Shown here piece after piece: positions 39,208 to 52,200 of a stretch of 64,000 nucleotides of DNA. The position numbers and the translations under genes were made by a program. Numbering within the stretch: the stretch's first letter is position 1; every line of letters starts with the position of its first letter. The DNA lies in assembly GCA_028551475.1 (NCBI GenBank), contig CM052355.1, positions 7,502,001-7,566,000 of the forward strand. The letters run 5' to 3'. The DNA comes from Casuarina equisetifolia (lineage: Eukaryota; Streptophyta; Magnoliopsida; Fagales; Casuarinaceae). The notes under the pieces were generated by a model, which did not search any database, was not told the origin of the DNA, and saw only the letters and a list, made by a program, of their open reading frames with translations.

Positions 39208-40332
39208 TTTTTTTCTATCAGTTGTTGGTAGTAGAGCCTTACTGGCAATCCATCTGCCAAAAGTAATACCTGTTTGGTATTTATCATGCCTCTGCGCAAA
39301 CACACACACCCCAAACATGTTTATGTGTTTATAACGTTTATTTGATGTTTGGACTTGGTCAGTTCTTGGTTCCTTGACTATTAAAAGTTGTGTTCACTGT
39401 TCTCTGTGATGCAGGTGTTTGTTAGAGCTTCATAGGGTTTTGCGGTTCCAGTCAGAAACAAAGGTGATTTCATTACAGAACTACAACATTCTGGTTGCTT
39501 ATCTCTTAAAGTGTAGCTAGTAGCCTTCCGCAAATGATGAATCTTCTTTATTTGGGTGGTTTGTGTTGTGGGACGGAAGATGTTATTTTCTTTACTTTAG
39601 ATCTCGTTCAAAAGATATGTGGTTCTTTTTCCTAAAGGAATTTGTCTCTAACGTTTGGAATTTATTCAAGGTTATTAGTTTTTCCTCATTTCTGCACGTC
39701 ACTAGCCTCATAGTGACTTAAGATTTGTTCCCACATGTGAATATGGCAGTACATGTTTTGGCGACACTTGATGTTCATAATTGGGGGAATTGTGTGCCTA
39801 ATAACTATGTCGCCAGATATGGCTACTGCTGAAGTTTAGCAAACACAGCTGAATATGTGCTCTAGAATTTAAATGTGAACTAGCCGGCGTAGACTTCTGT
39901 GTCCTGACTGGCTTAGATAGGGTGTTGAGATGTCCATTGGGTCCTATATGGGTTTATAGGTTGACGTAGTGCTGCCTCTAGAAAATATGCATGTATGTGG
40001 GATGTCTGTATGGAGAGTCCGCTGTGTGAAGCCAGTAGCATCAGTTTTGTTTCCTGAGTATTTGGAAAGAGGTTTTCTCAGACTGAGCAATTTCTATGTT
40101 GGCCCTCTGATCACATCATATTGATATGGCATTGTACTTTGCTTTACTTTTCATGTAACGGCTAAACACTATCTCCCTGCTTTGTCATCATTATTTGTCT
40201 TTTTGTGGATAATTGTTAATTTATACGTGAATTACCTAGCTAGTCTCTGGTTCCTTTTGTTATAGCACAATTGCTTGCACTGGCCTCAGATTCTTTTTGT
40301 TTTCCCCATAGGTCCAAGGCTTGCTGCTGAGG
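38358..40332 (+). promoter_or_regulatory. Probable 5' leader of the CID4-like gene, with introns and an upstream ORF
   Basis: A CT-rich tract at 38459-38513 is typical of plant 5' UTRs. A donor at CCCGCAG|GTACAAA (about 38943) could pair with an acceptor at GTGATGCAG (39414). A small exon of about 48 nt then ends at AAACAAAG|GTGATTT (39462). The last non-coding exon follows CCCCATAG at 40311 and runs to the ATG at 40333. An 81-codon upstream ORF starts at 38358, if transcription begins before it. A TTTC repeat lies at 39181-39206. The exon edges are inferred from splice signals only. Confidence 0.45.
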
Positions 40333-43300
40333 ATGAATCTACAACAAGTTATCCCTCCACAAAGGTTACCTGCAAATGGATTTGGTCGTCGAAGAGGTGA
40401 AAGAGAAGTAAGCTCTAGGCCGGAGAATAAGTCACAGTCTGGAAAGTCAAATACGGGCAGATCAGCAAATACTGGTGAACATCTCCGACCTGGATTGCTT
40501 TCCGTCTTACATTATTTGTTCTTATTCAATGAATGGTATAGGGACAACGACTGGTGGCAAAGTTGGCGGTTATGGGAATGCATCTCGCGATAGATTAGTT
40601 TATATAACAACATCTCTTATTGGGCACCATGTGGAAGTTCAGGTGAAAGATGGATCTTTATACTCTGGAATATTTCATGCAACAAATGCTGACAAAGATT
40701 TTGGTATGGTTTTCTGGATTTGATTTTGTTAAAGAGATATGATTTTGACTTATGTGTTGTAAATGGATCCTGTTCCTGTTTTCAATGGAAGTCTTTTCTA
40801 GTTTGTACTTCTCTTGGTAAATAACATTCACTTTCTTGGAACTCTTCAGGAATCATCTTGAGAATGGCACGTTTAACAAAGGATGGTTCTTCACGAGGTC
40901 AGAAGGCTACTGCAGATGTTAGCAAGGCTCCTTCAAAGACTTTAATTATAACAGCCAAAGATCTTGTACAAGTTGTTGCAAAGGTCCTACTGCATTTCTT
41001 TTCTTTTATTTTTTTAAGTTTTTTATTTATTTGAACCCTAGCATCTTAAATGATGTTTCTCTAGGGACTTGATTTGCTGATATGTAGTTTATTAAGATTC
41101 TGATACCTTTTTTCGTAATGTAGCAAGGAAAGGTCCTAATTACGTGATAAATAAAAATCATTTCCTTGTGATAGATGTTGTTACGAAGTTTTGTATTTTG
41201 TCTATCTAATTATGCTTAATTTTGATGTTTCCAGGGGGTGTCTGTAACCAGGGAAGAGTTATCACATGAAGTCCAACATGAAAAACAGCATGAGCTTATG
41301 CTCGACTCCTCTATATCACAATCTCGATATGTTGAGATGGAGAGAGAACTAGAACCATGGGTTCCTGATGAACATGATCCTCAGTGTCCGGAACTGGACA
41401 ATATATTTGATGGTCCTTGGAATAGGTTGTTATAATAAATATTTCTTTCCCCAAATATCTTGGTAATTGTTCTACAGTTCTGATACATCCCTCTTCCTGC
41501 GTAGGATCACATAAGGACTGTTTGTTTATCAGTATCTTCATGATTGGTTTATATTCTTTGATTTGAATATTGAATTATTTCTTTGTCACCCTTATTAGAT
41601 TTAATAAAATGGAGTGGTTAATTTTTGCCCTTATTTGAAGGAGCTAAAATCTCTAAATTCAACAGTATTGGGAGCGTAAAGTTAAGAAAGTCCACTCGAA
41701 GAGTTTTGATTTGACTATGGACATTTGATTTAGCAAGGAATATCGCTTTAGATGGAATAAAATGATAAAAAAAAGTGACATTGATTTTCTCAGTGGTTGG
41801 GAGAAGCCTTATTTTAGCAGTAGTTGATATGGTAATGACTACTCTAGAATTTGTGAGCATTTTGGATCTTTTTCTTTTTATTCTTTGAGTGTGTCCTTTT
41901 AGCACCTATATTTGATGGTGTCATGATGAGCTTTGTTTTGTTCACCGAAGCTGGGATCAATTTGAAACCAACGAAGCATTATTTGGAGTAAAAAGTACCT
42001 TTGACGAGGAACTCTACACAACAAAACTTGAGAGAGGTCCTAACATGGAAGAGTTGGAAAAGAAAGCTTTAAGAATAGCTAGAGAAATTGAGGGTGAGGA
42101 AACCAAAGATCTTCATTTGGCAGAGGTGAGGGTGATCTTGAGTCATTTTTTTCCTTTATAACTGTTTTCATCATTTATTTGCCCCTCCAAATCCCATTCA
42201 TGTTTTGTGTTGGTTTGTTCTAACAGGAGAGAGGCAATTGTCTGAACGAAGATCTTGATATTGATGAAGAAACTAGATTCTCTTCCGTCTGTAGGGGTAA
42301 GGGGGTTGATGATAGTGGGTATGAAGAACAAGAAGATATAGTGTTGGATACACGAAATACTGAAACCTTTGGCGGTTCTGATACTGTCACTAAGAGGTCC
42401 ACTGATTTGACTGTTGGGAAAAGCAATGATGGAGCTTGGACTTTGTCAAGCTCTTCCTCCAAGGTAGTTCCTTGTTTTTCTATTTCATTTTATTTTATTT
42501 TTTTGAATTTGAGCTATCTAGATTAGCTGTGTAAATATGACATGATATGAGCATATACTTGGGTAGTAAGATGTTGATGATTTGTGAACCCGTTGCCTGA
42601 AGGTCATTTGATTGGAATTTCAAACTCTAAACTGCTCATTCTTAGATGTTATATATTTCTTTTGTTGGTTGGTTGTATGTCCCACTTCGAGATAAATGAA
42701 CCTCCATGAGCACATAAAGAGTAACTCAGAGATTCAGAATTAAGCTTAAGCTCTTTGACACACAATCTCAATAATGGAATGACTGATGAGTCAAATATAT
42801 GCTTAGTGACATTCGTCCACCAAAAATTGAACCCTATGGACCACTACTGTAGTCCGTGTCTACAAATCTAGAAGTACCGAATTTGTTGGATTCTTAAATC
42901 TTGCTAAGTCTTGGGAGCAGTTTCCCATATTTTAAAAATAAATCTGTTAATAATGGCTAATCCTAACTTCAGGTGTCCCCTGTTGTTATTTTCAAGTTCG
43001 TTATTCTCTTGATGTTATCTTGGACTATTAGCGCCAATTCTAGGAACATAAAGGCTTCCTGAAAGTTGATGCCTTGATGAGAAGTAAGAGATTCTAGAAC
43101 TCTACTGCATTGATTAGGGTACCTAAATGAACACAAAACTCAGCTCTTATTCTTACTCATATATCTAATTCTTGGTTGATGCCTCTGGGCCTTGGCTAAA
43201 GTGTTAAAGCTGGGTGGATGAGTCTTTGGTTAATGTTTTCTAAATCAATAAAAAAGTGGGGAGTCATGTTGAAGAGGATTGAGTAGAATATGGAAGATTA

Positions 43301-46300
43301 TTAGTGCCTTCAAGTTTTTATTGAAATGTGAATTATGGAGAGTGAAAGAACTCTGGATGATGATACCACAGATTAAGAGGTTGTATTATTGCAAGAAAGG
43401 CCTCTTGAACTGTACAATAGAATATGGAAGATTATCCTTTTAAGCTTTTGGGTTTTTGCTCATCAACTGAGACGTGGCTGATTTCAAACTTATGGTCTAA
43501 ATCTGTTGAGGGTCTAATCACCTCCTTCTATATGGTTCTTAGTTGATATTGAGTCTTAGCTTGAGTTTGTGCGCTAGGATGGTACTTTTCTTATGCCATC
43601 TTTTCTTTTAGGTTTACAAGTGTCACTTTTTTTGTGTAAAGTTTAAATTCCTAGACATGGGCTGCAATTCTTGTCTGTGGTTCTTGTTATCAGCATTGTT
43701 TTGTTTTGTTTTGTTTTTTTCCTGTAAATTACTTTTGGTTTGGTTATTTAAGGCATTAGAATTCGTCTCATATTAGTTTTATTTCCATCTTAAGCATTGG
43801 CATGATGTTTTCAATTCACTAGAGATCAAGATTTGAGAGTTTCTCAGCAAGTATACTCTTGGGACTTGTGTGGTGTAATCGTACTTTGAATAATGATGTG
43901 TGCGGGGATCTGGGTGATATTCCTAGGTTATTGTCATATGCTTCTTCTTAGGCTCTTTGACATCCCAAAAATTTGCAGTCTTAGATCCTCAACCAATAAC
44001 TTGCCAGCCTCTCACAACACAAAAAGTAAACCCAGGCAATCCTAATTCCCTCAAACCCGTGGTTCAAGAGAGAAACTCTGGTACTTTGCTTTATTGCTGT
44101 AGGTCATCAGAAACTTCCAAAATTCTTCTTTTGTGTCTAATTTGAACCATAAACCCCCTAGTTCCTGTCTTATCCTTTTGAGCTGAAAGAATTCTCTTTT
44201 TCTCTATTATTAATTCTGATTAATCATAGAGAAAATGCCCTCTTTTGCTTTCCTATGTCAGGTTAGTTATTAGAGTTCTTTTGTCTTCAAGTTGGTATTG
44301 TAAGTTTTTGAAGCACATCCTTAACTTAGGAGGTTTACGTAGGAGTTTCAAGTTTATGAGAGATCGATCCTCTATAGTTGCTTGAGAATTTTATACATAT
44401 ATATGTTTCATCTTCCTAGAGTCAACGTCTATCTGAAGTATTGTTCTTTTGACTTTGGGGCTTTTATTTCAGCGTTACTTCCAACTTTTGTGATTTTGTG
44501 GTGTCATTTTAATGGCTAGCAGTCTAGCTAAGGGCCACACTATGGTTGATAAGATCGACTTTGAATATTCTGTCATTTAAGTGTGTGTGTGTGACAGACA
44601 TGGTGCCGCACCCTTTCACCTAAAGTTTGAGCTGGCAATTCTTAGAGAGGCTCATAGTTCTCTTAAAAATTAGATATTCTCTTTTGTCCTTTGTGAAGTA
44701 TTGGTTTATTTTTCATTATGATTTTCTCAGTTAAAAATGAGGCCATGGATTAGTGATTAGGTGTTTATGTCACGTTTATTAGGGTGGCCTTATAGTCCTG
44801 TGTAATGTCTGCTCAAACCATGGTGAGTTTTAACTGCAAAACATACTCTTGTCTTCCTGTATTTTGAGACTATCCTATTCTGAGAACAAGAGACCTTCAT
44901 TATGGCCTGCTACATATTAATTGGATACAGTTAAAAAATATATGTTGATGGATAGATATATGCGTTTTTATTCTTCCTGTTTAGCATTTACCATAAGATA
45001 CCAAAGATATTTGTCTGATTAGGTCGCCATGATATCTTTTAAGGATTTCTTTTCTTATGTGCAGGATCAGGTGCATTCCTTCCAATCAAGTACTGGCTTG
45101 GATGTATGCTGCTCTGGTTCTTATGATCATGCCAAACAGGTGGCATTAGAGCTCCCTCTTAAAAGATCTCCTGTATCTGATGGTGAAAGCAGGTTTTTGT
45201 TCGGACTCCTTAGATGTTGTATTCCTTATACTTCTGCCCTGGGGATACTAGTTGCATGTGGCTTCACGAGAATCATTTTCCTATGTGTTGAGCATTAAGT
45301 TTTGTCCTTTTTTGTTTACTAAATTTAAAATTGAAAAATTTCAGGGTCCTGGAGAAATCCGTTGGTGAACAGCGTCCTGGAGACAGTAATCATGCCAAGG
45401 AGTTGGAAGACAAGAAGATGGTGAGCTGAAATTCCTTAACATATGCTTTTCCTCATGGTGATTTGGTTGCTTTAGATGCTCTTAACATCCATAATTTGTG
45501 TTCATGATCCGACTGCAGCTGGGTGAGGATTTTCACTTATCAAAGCCTGAGGGTGAGTGAAATTCTTCCATATATGCTCCGAAGTGTTAATTCCTAATGT
45601 GGTTATTCACACATCTGCTTACTTAAGTTTGGGAATGAAAATAGTATGCATGGTCATATTTTATTTTGATTATTGGATGGTCAATTCTTGCTTTGGTGTT
45701 GCTATGCAAATGGCAATAATTGTTGATACACTTATTCTTTTATGCATTTCCTTCAAATAGTAACATGATATGCTATGCCACATATTTGTTTAAGAAAATC
45801 AAAAGATCTGTGGACATGGATCTCATTTAAAGAACGAGAATGTTGCAGTCCTTAATGTGTGTACTGTTTTTCCACGTGATCTATTTTGGTCAGATGAGTA
45901 TGGCCTACCATGTCATGAGGCATTATAAGGATGGAACAGAAAATGTTTTACATTAACATTGCTCTTACTGTGTTGCTTTTCAGATAAGGGCTTGGCTTAA
46001 ATCCATTCCAATTTTTTTTTTTCTCCTTCCTTTTATCAGTATTAGACATATCTTTAAACTATGACACATGTTTTATGTAGATTCACAGTCATCATCAAAT
46101 GTGAAAAAGGATGGCTCCGACATAGGGCGAGTATCTGCTGATGTGTCGAAGGGTCATGAAAAGATGAGTTTGCCTGGTGATCAGTCTGATAGTGCAGTAT
46201 CCTGCAAATTGCAGGGAGAAACACAATCTCTGAATGCTCGCGGACAACTGGGTAGTTCTACATCATCCAGCACAGAGTGTTCAGGCAGTACTCCGGCTTT

Positions 46301-47297
46301 TAGTGGGCCTGGCTTGTCTCCAAGTTCATCAGTAGGTTCATTATCTTCCGAAAAATCTTCCCTGAATCCCCATGCTAAGGTATGATTGATTAGGTCTTCA
46401 AGTTGTCCTTGCTTAATATTGGGACATAGAGTAGTGCATACTCATTATTAGTGGAACTACGAAGACTTTATTAGTTTCCTTATGTATGCTTTTTGTTCTC
46501 GCTAATTAAGGTTTGATTCTCACTCTTCTCTTCTTATCTTTGTGTCAGGAATTTAAACTCAATCCTAATGCAAAGAGTTTCATTCCGTCTCAAACGCCTG
46601 TTAGGCCTCAGTCCCCTGTTTCTGATAGTTCTTACTATTTTCCACCAAACGTATCTCCTGTGCCACATATGCCTGGCATGCCTGTAGGCATTGGAGTAAG
46701 TGTACTTTGTACATCTTTAATTCTAACCCCCAATTTGCAATAACCACAAACACTGCCCCGCCTTTTTTCCATTTCTTTCTCCAACTCGCTTATGGCTAAC
46801 TTCAATGTTGTGGACAGATTGGACCTGCGTATCCTGGTCCCCAGCCTGTTATATTTAATCCACAGATTCCACCAATGCAGTCACCGCAAGGATATTTTCA
46901 CGCTAATGGACCTCAGGTGTGACATTATTCACTACTAGTTATTGGAGGCTACTAAATTGTTCTTGTGAGACGTTATCCTACTTGCTATTGATTACTTTGT
47001 CTCTATTGCAGTATGGGCCACAGATGCTTGTTGGCCACCCTAGGCAACAAGTCTTGTACATGCCAAGCTACCAACCTGTAAGCAATGTTGATCATGCTTT
47101 GGGTGCTATTATCTGTCTTTGTTCATGAATTTTGTACCTTTTCCCCAAGTGATTTGTTATTATTATCATTATTATCATTCAAAGAAGTTGAGGGGTTTTC
47201 TTCCATATTTCCTGAAGCAAAACAACTTTTGAAAAAAAAGAAGAAAAAAAAGCATGATTATTGAAACTGATTTTCTTTGACTGAAGGCGTCAGGTTA

Positions 47298-47330
<33 letters not shown>

Positions 47331-47553
47331 CCCCCAATGAATTTAAAAACCTAAGTGTGAATCAGTTTGGTAAGTGTGTCGCTTTCTAATTGTGAACCGT
47401 TCATGCATATATGAACCGACTGTTTCGAATGCGTTTTTAATTCTTTAAATTATCCGGTATGCTTCTCTTGCAGATAAGATAGATAGTAGGCAACTAATGG
47501 AATTGTTGGTTTTACCATTACAGGAAATGCCGTACAAAGGGCGAGAGTTTTAG
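40333..47553 (+). CDS. CID4: Ataxin-2-like PABP-interacting protein (CID3/CID4 type), 14 exons
   Basis: Exons: 40333-40474, 40542-40703, 40850-40983, 41235-41425, 41951-42125, 42227-42463, 45065-45192, 45345-45420, 45519-45552, 46081-46379, 46549-46695, 46818-46916, 47012-47077, 47524-47553. Phases agree throughout, giving 1920 nt and 639 aa. Order of parts: an RG-rich start (NGFGRRRGERE), an ataxin-2 Lsm-like domain at about 60-125 (RLVYITTSLIGHHVEV, ATNADKDFGIIL), an LsmAD domain at about 209-270 (WDQFETNEALFGVKSTFDEE), a long Ser-rich linker, the PAM2 motif at about 529-540 (KLNPNAKSFIPS) and a Pro/Gly/Tyr-rich tail. Family knowledge: PAM2 binds the MLLE domain of poly(A)-binding protein, and ataxin-2-type proteins act in cytoplasmic mRNA control and granules. 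Oddities are a 67-nt first intron, a 2.6-kb intron 6 and a 30-nt last exon. Confidence 0.95.
47301..47330. repeat. Poly-T run of 30 in CID4-like intron 13
   Basis: Thirty T in a row followed by CCCCC lie within the intron between exons 13 and 14, about 190 bases upstream of the last acceptor. It may be a polymorphic site and is a likely place for sequencing error. Confidence 0.85.
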
Positions 47554-50250
47554 CTGGTTGGCTGGCCTATACAAGTGGCAGGTGGGTTGAGGCAGTTGAT
47601 TGTCACGTCTAGCTCAAAAGTGCTTAAATTTTGGTTTGAGGTGCGGACCGCCAAATCTTTTCCGCTTTCTTCAAAGGTCACTTGCGGTCATGAGATAATG
47701 ACTCTGGGCTTAACATGCTTTATTAACATAGAGAAAAAACAGTTTTCTGATTCATGACTTTTGTAGTCAGCGAACGATGGTTGTTTATTAACATTGTTTT
47801 TCTTGATTTTAAATCCCAGGAATAATATTGTTCATTGTGTTGTATATGTAGCCATAAACCTGAAAGAACCCTGGTTTGAATGGGGGTTGAGAGTATTAGA
47901 ACCCAAATAAAAAGAGATTTTATCATTGTCTTTGAAGCTTTAAATATTTGGTAGTCAATTTTTATGGCTAAAGTAATGATTAGATTTCTTGAGTCTATGC
48001 CATTCTGTAATTTCAGTTAAGAAGGACGATGTTACAAGTTATTCGCGCACAGGGCTGTTTTCGTTATATTCTTCTTGTGCTGTATGTTCTGGGCTTCAGG
48101 ACGTATTGGCATGGATTTTAGGTGAATTCACGTGGAACGTGATACCAAAATCTCTCGAAACTGACGTAAAAAATTGACTAGAAATTATTAATGATCTTCT
48201 AAATTGACATTAATTTTGTGAAGGCATTTCTAAATTCCTAATTTTGACAATTGGTCCTTGAAACCGTTGTTGTCATAAACTATGTACGTTGTTAGACTGG
48301 TTCTAAAAGTCATAACTTTCTACTAGTAAAATACTCGGTTGTTTATGTCGTTTGGAGTTGTTTCAAATGTACAACTATTGTGTCGGTGATGCACCTTCGA
48401 CTGTTGGATAGTAATCTCCTTTTGTTTCCCATAGAGAATAGGATTTTAAATCTCTTTTTTCTCTTTGAATTAGTGAGACCCAGGATGGGGGAAGAACTGT
48501 CCGTTGTCTTTACCCAGACACCATTTTCTTGTTTCTTTTTTTCGTTTGAATTCGTTTACTCCATTGTGTTAGGTGGAATCTACAGTAACTGTCCTTGTCT
48601 TATGTGTGCCGCAAAGTAACAACGTAGGAAGCTCGAATAGCAGACGTCAGATCTAGAAAAGTGCCCCCTGCAACACAAAGACCGAAACGCCCGTCTGTCC
48701 TTTCGTGCAACTTACTAGTTATCATATTTACCTGCCACCCTTGAGCGGTCCCATGTCCGATGATTAGAACCCCGAGCCATAAGAATAGGAAGGGCGTGAG
48801 ACAACAGCTACGTTCCAAAAGCCTCTGGATTAGATGAAGGGTCATGATCGTTGGCCTCTTCTGTTACCGTCGAATACTTAATTGTTTGACTAGTTTACAT
48901 CAAATTTCACAAAGAATAAAAAAGAAAAACCGAAGCGAAGCACGCGGATTAGTTGTCAAGCACGGTCTTCCTCCTTATCTCTTCGATTTTATAGTGGGGC
49001 AGAAGCGAAGATTCCTTAGGATTAGAAATTAAATATAAAACCAATTCTTTAAATCCATTTGGTGGAAAATATTTAATTGTTGGATGGTAAAAGCCAATGG
49101 GAGTCGGTTGTGTCAGATGGACACTCCTCCGACGACGAGTAAACAATTTTTTGGGAATGATGTTTATCATTGCAGCCTCCGCAATGACATTTTCTGACGG
49201 AGGTAGGCCGTATTATTAAATGCAATTATGTTGTCGCCTGCCTGGGATGAGCCCTCTTGTTTACAGTATGAGAATTTTGGTCACTCCTCTCCCAACACCA
49301 TCTTCCTTCCATAATCATTTCTTACCCAACATAACCACACCATTTATTGATAATATTATACCCAATTTTAATTCTTTTTAAAATTGAACAAACAATAATG
49401 TTATTAAAATAAATCGAAACTCAAAAGATCGTGCATATAAAAAACCTTACTACTGGTATTAAATTTAATATAGTTGATATTAATTTATTACATCCCCAAA
49501 AGCTGCATCCTCTCTGCGTCGGTGTCGGAGGAAGAGCTGAGCGTGTGTCCGTCCGTCCAAGCGCGCGTCGCGTGAGAATTAGGAGGCACAAGTTTTTGTG
49601 AATTCCACGTCTTAACACCCCCCGTATTCCCACTTAATTCATTTTCAAACCAGAAATTCTCGTTATGCTTTCCATGTCTTGCATGTCGTATTAACAATGG
49701 GAATGTAATAGAATAAGGTAGTTGGTATTTATTTGTTAAGTAATTCGGATCCGTAGATTTGGAAAATGTGCTGCCGCGTGGCGTGCATCGGAGCCTCCAA
49801 TGGGGTAGTAGTTATCCGTTTTGAGGGGAAAGTGACCCACGGTCTGTGGGAGCGCGCGTGTGAAAGGGAAGTGAGAAAGGCAAAAGACATTTAACAGAGA
49901 GAGATTGAGTATAGGAGCTAATGAGGAGACGTGTTTTTGAGGTTCTGAGGGGTCGAATTTAATACCAACACCTTCTCTCCTATTATAATAATGATCAGAA
50001 GACGACGAAGAACGTTGTAACAAATCAAAGGTTCTAATTGAAAAAAACAAACACCGGGGAAAAAGGTTGGGGGTGATGTGAAGAAGTATAGGTATGGTTT
50101 ACATACAAACTAAGAATTGGAGTTGAAAGATGGAAGTGGTGAGGTGAGATCGCTGTCTCTGCGTGTGTGTTTGCGCTTTTATGGAGTAGTCATCGTTTTA
50201 GTAGAAAGTTAACCCCGGAGACTTGGACGCATAGCCAAATTCAAAGTCCA

Positions 50251-50253
<3 letters not shown>
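47554..50253. other. Spacer between the CID4-like and NF-YA genes
   Basis: The first few hundred bases are the likely CID4 3' UTR. The rest contains no gene or RNA that I recognise. Short open frames in both directions have no family signature. The end of this stretch is the upstream promoter of the NF-YA gene. Confidence 0.55.

Positions 50254-50326
<73 letters not shown>
50254..50326. repeat. Compound microsatellite (GA)n(CA)n in the NF-YA leader or promoter
   Basis: About 21 GA units (50254-50295) run directly into about 15 CA units (50296-50326). It lies roughly 1.9 kb upstream of the chosen NF-YA ATG and about 110 bases before a possible first-exon donor (AAATTCCAG|GTCTCTC, about 50444). 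It may lie in the 5' UTR. Confidence 0.9.
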
Positions 50327-50328
<2 letters not shown>

Positions 50329-52200
50329 CCGGAGTGAGGGGGTTTGAAGGATCGATAAATACATGCAAAATTCTAAGCCAGCGAAAACAACAGCAGCAGC
50401 AGCAACCACCATTTGGTCTCTCCCTGAACTTCTCCAAATTCCAGGTCTCTCTCTGTCTCTCTGTGTCTCTCACAACTATGGTCTTGGTTCTTTTGGGTTG
50501 GCTTGTTTTATCTGATTTTGTTTTGGTTTTTAGTATATGTGCCGTATAACGTTAGTGGACGTTTCATATGATAGCATGTGGAACTTGAGACGGTGGAAGT
50601 GAATTTTGGTGCTGTTTTTGAGGTTCAACTGATGGAGTTTCTTGTCTCGGACAATAGTTCCATGTGGGGATAATTTATGGTTTTTCCTGCTTTGGGGAAC
50701 CAAGTTTATTGCTTTCCTTTTTTCCCCGAAACATTTATTATCAGGGTGTTTATCATGTGAAGTGATTTCTGATTTCTGCACGGACTTTTGTGGTTGAAAA
50801 TGCTTGCAGCTACAGTGAAGGGGCTTTCCTAAAACTTTTATTATTATTATTTTTTCAAATTTACTAAATAAAATATGATTTTTGATTGGTAAAAATGGTT
50901 TTTGCACTTCTGTATTTGCACTTTGAAGTTGATTCAGTTTTCTGTTCTGGAAGCGAGATTGATAATTGGCCCTCATCTCAATCGCCGCTGCAGATTTGAT
51001 TTCTATAATTCTGTATCTTAAGTCTCGTACCCCCCCATTTCTTGTCTTTGTTTTCTATGCTTATATTTTGCATTGGCTAGCTGTCATCAATGAATTAATT
51101 CCCATCGTCATTTCACCAGTTAGCGCGCGGAACGCAGGTGCATAACAAATTAGTTCCTGAATGAATGGATTCCAATCAAGCTTAAAATCTTTTTGTTTTG
51201 TACAACTTAAATGGATATTGGAATATGAGGATTGAGGATAAGGGAAAGCGGGCTGGCTGGAGTCCCATGTACGATTCTGTGTATTTTATGAATTATGGAG
51301 CTTGATATCATAATTGTCGATTCATCTTCTTAAAAAGAGAATCACCTGAGGTTTTTTTTACTGTGGTTGTAGTGGTCAATTCTCGTTAATGGCCAGGAAG
51401 TCTTCTGAGCTGAAAAAGAAATATGATGAGAGTAAATGTCTCTAAGATTTGAAATAGTGAATAGGAGCTGTGGTAGTACTAGAGGGCATTACTTATGTGT
51501 AAAGATCCTCAATTGCGAACAATGTCATATATGTTTTTTCTTCTCTCCTACATGTTTTTTCTTATTTAATGATTGTGAAGTCCATTGGAGACACCCTTTA
51601 TGAAGTTCTAGATCCACTACTTCTTGTCCCCCTGAGTGGGGTGCAGGAATAAATGAAATTGTTCAATCCAAATTTTTACTGATTAACCGATTCCAGCAAC
51701 TATTTTTGATTAATCCTTTTATTTTTGCTCTAGATGGCATATACTTTACTAGTGTGTCATTTGACGTGTTATAATATTAAAAAATAATATGTTTACTTCT
51801 ATGACAAATTCAAGTTTATTTTTTCACTTATTATTTGAATTATGATTCTGTATCTATTAAAGTTGTGTATATATGTGTAAATGCTTGTTGGTGATGTCCA
51901 AATTGAACTAAGTGTAAATTCGTTGCAGCTTGTAGTTGGTGATGTGGTTTTCATAAAGGAGTCAAACTAAAACGAAGTTTGTATGTTCCTCTAATACATA
52001 TTTAATTATCTGGCAAGTTTCTCATGATATCTTAAATGTTCTGAACTGTAGTTTGACCCCAACCAAACCTGTCTAAGAAAGATTCTGGTATAAGTCTCGC
52101 CTATCCCTCATCCCTATGCTTCGTTGGTTGTCCATTATGAGGGCATTCAACTGAATCACATATCCAGGAATCATCTACATCCAGAAGTTTAGGCTTAGAC

